Below, piece by piece: positions 1 to 3,684 of a DNA stretch of 5,773 nt. Both the position numbers and the translations under genes were made by a program. Origin of the DNA: Prevotella sp. CAG:1185 (GTDB lineage Bacteria > Bacteroidota > Bacteroidia > Bacteroidales > Bacteroidaceae). The notes under the pieces are model-generated. The model was not told the origin of the DNA, made no database searches, and worked only from the letters and a program-made list of their open reading frames with translations. Location: NCBI GenBank assembly GCA_000436695.1, contig HF992643.1, positions 13,704-19,476 of the forward strand, written 5' to 3'. Each line of letters starts with the position of its first letter. The first letter of the stretch is position 1.

Positions 1-552
1 AAGGGTATGAACTCAGAGTACGTAAACCAGAATGCATACGATGCCATTCAGGTTCACGGAGGTTCAGGTTTCATCATGGAGTATAAGAGCCAGCGTCTCT
101 ACCGCGACGCACGTATCTTCTCTATCTATGAGGGAACAACACAGCTGCAGGTGGTTGCCGCAATACGCTACATCACCAACGGAACATATCTCTCTATCAT
201 CAAGGAGATGCTTGCAGAAGAGGTAGCTGAAGAACTGAAACCGCTGCAGACACGCGTTGCCAAGATGGTTGAGCTTTATGAGCAGTCTGTCAACTATGTC
301 AAGGAGTCAGGCAATCAGGAGGTACACGACTTCCTAGCACGCCGTTTGTACGACATGACCGGCGACATCGTTATGTCTCTGCTCATGCTGAGCGACGCTA
401 CACGTGCTCCTCAACTCTTCACAAAGAGCGCCAACGTTTATGTACGTTACGCTGAAGCTGAAGTTATAGGCCACTCTGCTTACGTTAAGAGCTTCATTGA
501 AGAAGACTTGGTTAACTTCCGCGCTGCTGAAGAAAACGCTGAGGAGAAATAA
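1..552 (+). CDS. Acyl-CoA dehydrogenase, C-terminal part (5' end outside window)
   Basis: The frame is open from base 1, so this is the 3' end of a longer gene, with at least 183 codons visible. Acyl-CoA dehydrogenases are FAD enzymes that oxidise acyl-CoA to trans-2-enoyl-CoA and pass electrons to electron-transfer flavoprotein. The visible part carries the family's C-terminal signatures: QVHGGSGF, then RLYRDARI, then IYEGTTQLQ. In the last motif the Glu codon at 130-132 lies where medium-chain enzymes have their catalytic base. About 130 further residues, rich in Glu, Ala and Leu and mostly helical in character, extend past the normal core end. This fits the longer acyl-CoA dehydrogenase class with an extra C-terminal helical domain that is common in Bacteroidetes. 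Substrate chain length cannot be told from this fragment. The apparent ATG at 7 is an internal methionine. The stop is TAA at 550-552, and no other gene follows before the hairpin at 644-685. Confidence 0.93.
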   Translation, partial: KGMNSEYVNQNAYDAIQVHGGSGFIMEYKSQRLYRDARIFSIYEGTTQLQVVAAIRYITNGTYLSIIKEMLAEEVAEELKPLQTRVAKMVELYEQSVNYVKESGNQEVHDFLARRLYDMTGDIVMSLLMLSDATRAPQLFTKSANVYVRYAEAEVIGHSAYVKSFIEEDLVNFRAAEENAEEK

Positions 553-622
553 ATAATGAACAAACGAAAAGACATGTAGGACGGTCTCGGCAAAGATATC
601 TGAAAGTCTTTTTATTTGATAC

Positions 623-637
623 GTTACCACTGGTAAC
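623..637. repeat. Short perfect palindrome GTTACCA-C-TGGTAAC
   Basis: Two 7-bp arms (623-629 and 631-637) are perfectly inverted around one base. The site lies in the gap between the acyl-CoA dehydrogenase stop and the terminator hairpin. As RNA it could form only a 5-bp stem with a 5-nt loop. As DNA it resembles a dimeric protein site, but no promoter or gene start is next to it. Function unknown. Confidence 0.35.
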
Positions 638-643
638 AACAAC

Positions 644-692
644 AGACAGGCACATACGGAAACGGTTTCCGCTATGTGCCTGTCTTCATTTT
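644..692 (+). terminator. Strong hairpin terminator after acyl-CoA dehydrogenase gene
   Basis: The left arm at 644-662 (AGACAGGCACATACGGAAA) pairs with the right arm at 666-685. All 19 positions pair, with one bulged C at 672 and a 3-nt loop CGG. A T-rich stretch (685-692) follows on the plus strand, consistent with intrinsic termination about 90 nt after the stop codon. On the minus strand the same hairpin is followed by TGTTGTTGTT, so it may also stop transcription of the minus-strand gene ending at 829. The stem is seen directly; the function is inferred. Confidence 0.8.
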
Positions 693-828
693 AGCCAAAA
701 TCATTTATCATTATTCGGTCTAAGACATTCATCTTGCTGTAGCATTAAAACCTATATGCCAACAGATTTCACTCGTTTTCATGAGTGGTTTGCCATCTGT
801 AAAGTTTTCAATGACAGCAAAATGACGT

Positions 829-1365
829 TTATTTCCATACCTGCCATCTGTCAACAAGATCAAACAGACGGCCGAGTGACTTACGATAAGCCGCAGGATA
901 ATGCAGGGCATAGACAAACCACACGTTGTTGCCTTTAACGTATTTTGCGTAATAGCGGAAACCGTCGACAAGCATTCCGTCTTCATAAAGCGACGACGAA
1001 ACGATAAAACTGTCGCCGTGCCGACGGCACGAGTCGGCCTTCATGGCTGTGGCTATTGAGTCCATATATGCCTTGAATCCACGTTCCTGTCTGTCGTAGA
1101 CCACGTAACACTCTATCGAAAGTTGCCAGAAGTCGAAGCGTGAACAGCCGAAATAACGGCCTGTGGTGTCGTTGTTCTTTACGAACACGTCTGGATAATA
1201 TGCAACAAAGCCGAAGTCACGGTCTTTATATTCTGCCAGCGGCGCCGCGTTGAGCCACTCCATGAGCCGTTTGTCCATGTCTGGCGGATAGTCTTTCTTA
1301 ACTATATCGTCAACACAGAAAGCCATAAAGATGAACAAAAACGCAAAAACAATTATCTTCCGCAT
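829..1365 (-). CDS. Exported protein of unknown function, 178 aa
   Basis: I do not recognise a family. The protein starts with MRKIIVFAFLFIFMAFC, a positively charged tip followed by a strongly hydrophobic stretch, so it should enter the Sec pathway. Cys17 followed by VDD could be a lipoprotein site with an acidic surface-export tail of the Bacteroidetes kind, but Phe at -1 is a poor lipobox residue, so this is uncertain. The mature part is compact and rich in aromatics (GFVAYYPDVF, FDFWQLSIECYVVYDR, NNVWFVYALHYP) with further cysteines at 74, 86 and 113. It looks like a small alpha/beta periplasmic or outer-surface domain. The start is ATG (1363-1365) and the stop TAA (829-831). The gene stands alone: the hipT-like gene upstream ends 363 bp away behind a terminator-like structure, and a candidate promoter lies at 1504-1511. 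About 275 bp separate its stop from the convergent acyl-CoA dehydrogenase gene. Confidence 0.75.
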   Translation of the reverse strand: MRKIIVFAFLFIFMAFCVDDIVKKDYPPDMDKRLMEWLNAAPLAEYKDRDFGFVAYYPDVFVKNNDTTGRYFGCSRFDFWQLSIECYVVYDRQERGFKAYMDSIATAMKADSCRRHGDSFIVSSSLYEDGMLVDGFRYYAKYVKGNNVWFVYALHYPAAYRKSLGRLFDLVDRWQVWK

Positions 1366-1409
1366 AACGTCTAAATCATAAAAATCAAATTGCAGAGCAG
1401 ATTAAAGCC

Positions 1410-1477
1410 GTTGCCGCGACTGTCGTGCATACATCTTAAAGACATGAAAAGACAAAGAGCAACGACATGGCGGCAAC
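1410..1477 (-). repeat. Imperfect inverted repeat in leader of the 178-aa gene
   Basis: GTTGCCGC (1410-1417) is the exact inverse of GCGGCAAC (1470-1477). Inside it, TGTCGT (1421-1426) is the inverse of ACGACA (1462-1467). The two parts are separated by a 3/2-nt internal loop and enclose a 35-nt loop. If transcription starts near 1498, the whole structure lies in the 5' untranslated RNA, ending about 45 nt before the ATG. No T-run follows on either strand, so it is not an intrinsic terminator. GTGGCAAC at 1492-1499 resembles the right arm and could compete for pairing. Confidence 0.4.
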
Positions 1478-1503
1478 CGACTTATGTATCTGTGGCAACT
1501 ATG

Positions 1504-1511
1504 CAAAAATA
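1504..1511 (-). promoter_or_regulatory. Candidate Bacteroidales -7 box for the 178-aa gene
   Basis: The minus strand reads TATTTTTG, a full match to TAnnTTTG, followed by CAT. No clear TTTG lies at -33, although a T-run is present near there. Transcription would start near 1498, leaving a leader of about 130 nt before the ATG at 1365. Confidence 0.4.
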
Positions 1512-1611
1512 AGATTTTGACAATTTTTGGCGGAAAAAACTTACTGACATTTGTCTGACATTTTACTGATAACAACACAAGAAGCGATGTCAGTCATATA
1601 AAACAACAAAA

Positions 1612-1702
1612 AAACGACAAAAACCGGAACAAAGCAATGAATAAATTCGTCAAAAGCCATTATACCAAATGAAACAGACAAACAGCATAACTTTGTTCCG
1701 GT
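1612..1702 (-). terminator. Inverted repeat with T-tract downstream of hipT-like gene
   Basis: ACCGGAACAAAG (1623-1634) and CTTTGTTCCGGT (1691-1702) form a perfect 12-bp inverted repeat enclosing 56 nt. On the minus strand the distal arm runs straight into TTTTTGTCGTTTTTTT (1607-1622), which makes it terminator-like for the toxin operon. It begins 27 nt after the hipT stop. The loop is much larger than in normal intrinsic terminators, so an mRNA 3'-end element or small RNA is an alternative. Confidence 0.45.
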
Positions 1703-1728
1703 ACACAACGAATAAACGTTTTAAGAAT

Positions 1729-2667
1729 TTATTTCAACATTATTATATGCCGCAGAATCAGCGTCTTATACTGATGTTTCATGTCTTCGGGCAGGAACGA
1801 CATGTCGATAAGCTCGAACCATTTGGGCAACACCCTACTGAACTTACGCGCCATATTGTCAATGACTTTCTCATCAATGCCCGACAGAGTGATAGACTTG
1901 ATAAAGTCGGCCTTGCGCAGTTTACGCTTCTTTCCGTTGAGCGTAAGGGCCAGTTCCTCGGTATCCTCAGGCATGACAAGAGCCGTAGAAAGCATGTCAT
2001 AGGCAGGCGTAAGCGTATAAACACCGTCCATGGCGTTGTAAAGCGAGAAGTTTTTCAGGTGCATGTCGGCATTGCCGGTTATCCATGAGAACACGACAAC
2101 TTCCCAGAAGTTGACCAAATCGAGCTTCGGAGTTGACGAATATTTCTTTATTGCCTTGGCAATCTGCTCATAAGAGCCTTTATATTTATATTCGGTAAGG
2201 CGCTCTGTAAGCTGACACATATCTTCCATCGGAATCTTGCGGCCGTCTGACGTGCGGTCTATTCGTCTTGTTATATAACACAATTCGCCGTCGCTGAAGC
2301 GTATAAGACTATGCGGCACCACGGTTATCTTTGCCGCCTCAGCCAAATGCATGGTGAGGTCTTCAAGCTCGGGCAGCGCACGGTATGTGGTGGTCTGTGG
2401 CTTGAGGATGAACCGTCCCCACAGTCCAACTATCGTAAAACGGTCAGGCTCGTTTCTGCCTCCGCGGTCAATATCGAGCGACAGCTTTGCCTGAACACCC
2501 GTAAGCGTTGTCTGACTGCGCACCACCTGCCGCGCCAAGTCGCCCAACTGTGCCCTGACATAAGGCAACGAAGGCGCATTGCGTGTGCCGAAAAACTTGC
2601 GAGCGCATGCCGGATGAAAATCAACCTGCCCCTCTTTCAACTCCTTGTAACAATAAAGACACCTCAT
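1729..2667 (-). CDS. hipT: HipT-like Ser/Thr kinase toxin (HipA C-terminal domain), 312 aa
   Basis: This is the kinase part of HipA without its N-terminal subdomain, which is encoded separately as hipS (2837-3175). HipA/HipT kinases phosphorylate aminoacyl-tRNA synthetases (GltX for HipA, TrpS for E. coli HipT) and so arrest translation. The target here is unknown. Visible motifs: the Gly-rich loop TLTGVQAKLS (54-63), the ATP-site lysine in FILKP (K89), the conserved EDMCQL (148-153), the catalytic loop TGNADMHLKNFSL (197-209, Asp201 as base and Asn206 for metal) and the metal-binding PAYD (D224). All key residues are present, so the kinase should be active. The Gly-rich loop has TLT where E. 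coli HipT has the autophosphorylated SIS. The first 21 residues hold C3-x2-C6 and H18-x2-C21, a likely zinc knuckle that is not part of classical HipA. The start is ATG at 2667; it overlaps the TGA of an 11-codon frame as ATGA. The stop is TAA at 1729-1731. Confidence 0.93.
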   Translation of the reverse strand: MRCLYCYKELKEGQVDFHPACARKFFGTRNAPSLPYVRAQLGDLARQVVRSQTTLTGVQAKLSLDIDRGGRNEPDRFTIVGLWGRFILKPQTTTYRALPELEDLTMHLAEAAKITVVPHSLIRFSDGELCYITRRIDRTSDGRKIPMEDMCQLTERLTEYKYKGSYEQIAKAIKKYSSTPKLDLVNFWEVVVFSWITGNADMHLKNFSLYNAMDGVYTLTPAYDMLSTALVMPEDTEELALTLNGKKRKLRKADFIKSITLSGIDEKVIDNMARKFSRVLPKWFELIDMSFLPEDMKHQYKTLILRHIIMLK

Positions 2668-2699
2668 GAGTAATTCATAATTCTTAATTCATAATTCAT
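2664..2699 (-). CDS. Possible 11-codon leader ORF coupled to hipT
   Basis: On the minus strand, ATG at 2697-2699 opens MNYELRIMNYS and ends at TGA (2664-2666). That stop overlaps the hipT ATG as ATGA, the classical geometry for translational coupling or reinitiation. The frame is produced by the heptanucleotide array at 2676-2703, so its peptide may have no function of its own. No ribosome-binding site is evident. It could tune hipT translation, or it could be a by-product of a repeat that has landed here. The reading frame is seen directly; a role is speculative. Confidence 0.25.
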   Translation of the reverse strand: MNYELRIMNYS

Positions 2700-2703
2700 A
2701 ATT
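2676..2703. repeat. Heptanucleotide array 1 (4 units, C[A/T]TAATT)
   Basis: The plus strand reads four 7-bp units in a row: CATAATT, CTTAATT, CATAATT, CATAATT. The array ends 8 bp upstream of the hipT start codon. It belongs with arrays 2 and 3 in the same gap. Gain or loss of one unit would shift the frame of the small ORF that runs through it. Confidence 0.8.
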
Positions 2704-2734
2704 GGTTCGGTAACTGCAAGAGAGATAAGAATTT

Positions 2735-2762
2735 CTTAATTCTTAATTTTTAATTCTTAATT
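2735..2762. repeat. Heptanucleotide array 2 (4 units, [C/T]TTAATT)
   Basis: The units are CTTAATT, CTTAATT, TTTAATT, CTTAATT. Together with TTT at 2732-2734 they form a 31-bp block that recurs exactly at 2812-2842, 80 bp away. The array lies in the middle of the 169-bp hipS-hipT gap. Confidence 0.85.
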
Positions 2763-2814
2763 AATTACGGCTGTACAAAAGCAGAACAAGAAGAATACCG
2801 GCAAAAGTAATTTT

Positions 2815-2842
2815 CTTAATTCTTAATTTTTAATTCTTAATT
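2815..2842. repeat. Heptanucleotide array 3, overlapping the hipS stop codon
   Basis: The units and order are the same as array 2 (CTTAATT, CTTAATT, TTTAATT, CTTAATT), and the shared block is 2812-2842. The TAA stop of hipS (2837-2839) and part of its last sense codon (AAT) lie within the final unit. The repeat therefore defines the C-terminus of the antitoxin-like protein. Confidence 0.85.
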
Positions 2843-3175
2843 TTCCTCTTCCTTGTCGTCCTGCTCCGGCACCACGCTTACGGCTCCTATGCAATCCTTA
2901 CAGCATGCAAGGAGCAAAGACATGCGGTCGCGCTGATTTATCTTCCAGCTCTTTTCAGCTATGTCAAGCAGCCAGCCTTCAGGTATAAGTCCGTCGAAAA
3001 ACGGAAAAAGCACAGTGTCGTGATAAGGCTTGTCGGTAAGCGGAAGAGTAAGACTTACCGCCTCGGCACCGTCGGAAGCAAGAAAATCTGGGTCGTACAA
3101 GAACGTAAATCCGTTCTCGTCTTCAGTAAGCCGCCCAGCCACACGGTCGTAAAGATATACTATCGCTGTTTTCAT
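2837..3175 (-). CDS. hipS: HipS-like antitoxin (stand-alone HipA N-terminal subdomain), 112 aa
   Basis: The sequence is that of HipA N-subdomain 1 (the Couple_hipA family) as an independent protein. It opens with VYLYDRVAGRLTEDENGFTFLYD, continues with SLTLPLTDKPY (41-51) and the hallmark LFPFFDGLIPEGWLLDIA (56-73), and ends with DCIGAVSVVPE (94-104). In full-length HipA this segment precedes the kinase core. In the E. coli HipBST system the separate HipS is the antitoxin and, as I recall, a Trp of the equivalent segment (W65) reaches into HipT; W68 here is the counterpart candidate. A Cys-rich stretch (C91, C92, C95) is present. The ATG at 3173-3175 lies 86 nt after the hipB stop, and the TAA lies within a heptad repeat 169 nt before hipT. 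These gaps are long for a toxin-antitoxin operon. The tail DDKEEEN is acidic. Confidence 0.9.
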   Translation of the reverse strand: MKTAIVYLYDRVAGRLTEDENGFTFLYDPDFLASDGAEAVSLTLPLTDKPYHDTVLFPFFDGLIPEGWLLDIAEKSWKINQRDRMSLLLACCKDCIGAVSVVPEQDDKEEEN

Positions 3176-3261
3176 AGGCTAAAGGTTTTGAGTTAAGATA
3201 ACAAATAAAGACGGCCGACACGATTAAACTATGCGATGCCCTGCCCCACTGACAAGGACAT

Positions 3262-3486
3262 TTATCTGCCCTTCTCACTGCCTGAACGTATGTCAACGGC
3301 ACCAACCTGATGACCGAAAAGGCTCAACACCTGGTTTACCTTGTCCATGCGCAAGGTCTGTTTGCCCTGCTCCAGTTCGCGGACAAAGCGCAGCCCCACG
3401 CCCGACTTTTCGGCCAAGTCGACCTGAGTGAGGTTAAACTTCTTTCGCATTTCTTTAACAAAATCTGCTATCAGTCTGTCGTCCAT
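3262..3486 (-). CDS. hipB: HipB-like HTH repressor/antitoxin, 74 aa
   Basis: This is a small XRE/Cro-type DNA-binding protein. The helix-turn-helix spans about residues 18-37 (NLTQVDLAEKSGVGLRFVRE), followed by the family sequence LEQGKQTLRMDKVNQVLSLFGHQVG. This matches the y4mF-type HipB partners that precede HipA N-domain proteins. It should bind the palindromes at 3491-3591 and repress its own operon together with HipS and HipT. I place the start at ATG 3484-3486. A longer frame from TTG at 3507 would add seven residues, but its start codon lies inside the -7 box and its codons read through operator 1, so it is unlikely. The C-terminal tail IRSGSEKGR is charged and probably flexible. This is the first gene of the hipBST-like operon. 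Confidence 0.9.
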   Translation of the reverse strand: MDDRLIADFVKEMRKKFNLTQVDLAEKSGVGLRFVRELEQGKQTLRMDKVNQVLSLFGHQVGAVDIRSGSEKGR

Positions 3487-3490
3487 GTTA

Positions 3491-3504
3491 TACCCGTTTG
3501 GGTA
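3491..3504. promoter_or_regulatory. Operator O1, overlapping the expected transcription start of hipBST
   Basis: TACCC-GTTT-GGGTA is a perfect palindrome 4 bp from the hipB ATG. It lies directly after the -7 box and covers the predicted start point, so a bound HipB dimer would block initiation. It shares the TACC...GGTA core with O2 and O3. Confidence 0.7.
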
Positions 3505-3512
3505 CAAATATA
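3505..3512 (-). promoter_or_regulatory. Candidate -7 box of the hipBST promoter
   Basis: The minus strand reads TATATTTG, a full match to TAnnTTTG. It lies between O1 and O2, and the expected -33 region falls inside O2. Transcription would begin around 3495-3499, leaving a very short leader of roughly 10-13 nt before the hipB ATG at 3486. No clear -33 TTTG is visible. Confidence 0.5.
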
Positions 3513-3527
3513 CGAAATTAATATATT

Positions 3528-3551
3528 AATTATACCTTTTAGGGTATAATT
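3528..3551. promoter_or_regulatory. Operator O2 (longest palindrome, 9-bp arms)
   Basis: AATTATACC (3528-3536) and GGTATAATT (3543-3551) are perfect inverse arms around 6 bp. Its centre is 42 bp from that of O1. The site covers the position expected for the -33 element, so binding should occlude the polymerase. Confidence 0.75.
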
Positions 3552-3569
3552 TTATTAATTTTATTTCAT

Positions 3570-3591
3570 TTTATACCTTATCGGGTATAAA
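3570..3591. promoter_or_regulatory. Operator O3 (8-bp arms)
   Basis: TTTATACC (3570-3577) and GGTATAAA (3584-3591) are perfect inverse arms around 6 bp. Its centre is 41 bp from that of O2. Being far upstream of the promoter, it more likely supports cooperative binding or DNA bending than direct occlusion. Confidence 0.7.
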
Positions 3592-3642
3592 TACAAACAA
3601 TATTAGCAAACATTATGTTTAATAATTTTATGTATAAAAGCT

Positions 3643-3678
3643 AAAAAAGGCAGGTTCAACATAAGAGAAGAACCTGCC
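3643..3678 (-). terminator. Intrinsic terminator of the dacB-like gene
   Basis: On the minus strand GGCAGGTTC (3670-3678) pairs perfectly with GAACCTGCC (3649-3657) across a 12-nt loop and runs into TTTTTT (3643-3648). It starts 6 nt after the dacB stop and separates that operon from the hipBST promoter region. Confidence 0.92.
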
Positions 3679-3684
3679 GGAAGA

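Larger units (their letters stand above)
1366..1728. other. Gene-free region between unknown gene and hipT-like gene
   Basis: I find no supportable coding region in these 363 bp. Reading in the minus direction from hipT, it holds a large inverted repeat with a T-rich tail (1612-1702), phased CTGA repeats (1543-1570), a candidate Bacteroidales promoter (1504-1511) and a structured leader for the 178-residue protein (1410-1477). The apparent plus-strand frame beginning at 1669 runs antisense through hipT and is not a gene. Confidence 0.6.

Noticed and set aside
556..579. Seven-residue frame MNKRKDM just after the acyl-CoA dehydrogenase stop
   Set aside because: Too short, with no supporting signal; such frames are expected by chance.
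770..787. Small hairpin CACTC...GAGTG, with flanking ACAGAT/ATCTGT pairing (762-800), after the 178-aa gene
   Set aside because: The 5-bp stem is weak and no T-run follows in the minus direction. The strong hairpin at 644-685 is the better terminator candidate.
729..986. Minus-strand frame of 85 codons overlapping the end of the 178-aa gene
   Set aside because: It overlaps the better-supported gene in another frame, has no family pattern, and its 3' part lies in ordinary intergenic DNA. The repeated TGCCATCTGT (791-800 and 842-851) in this area is short enough to be chance.
1669..2088. Plus-strand frame of 139 codons antisense to hipT
   Set aside because: It is a shadow of the hipT coding sequence with no promoter or family resemblance.
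2671..2842. CRISPR array or MITE as explanation for the repeats in the hipS-hipT gap
   Set aside because: The units are 7 bp, contiguous and AT-only apart from one C, with no spacers, so not CRISPR. No terminal inverted repeats or target duplications are visible, so not a clear MITE.
3123..3305. Minus-strand frame of 60 codons bridging hipB and hipS
   Set aside because: It overlaps both genes out of frame and shows no recognisable domain.
3487..3507. Upstream TTG start adding seven residues to HipB
   Set aside because: The TTG lies in the -7 box and the added codons read through operator 1. The ATG at 3486 gives the usual HipB length and start.
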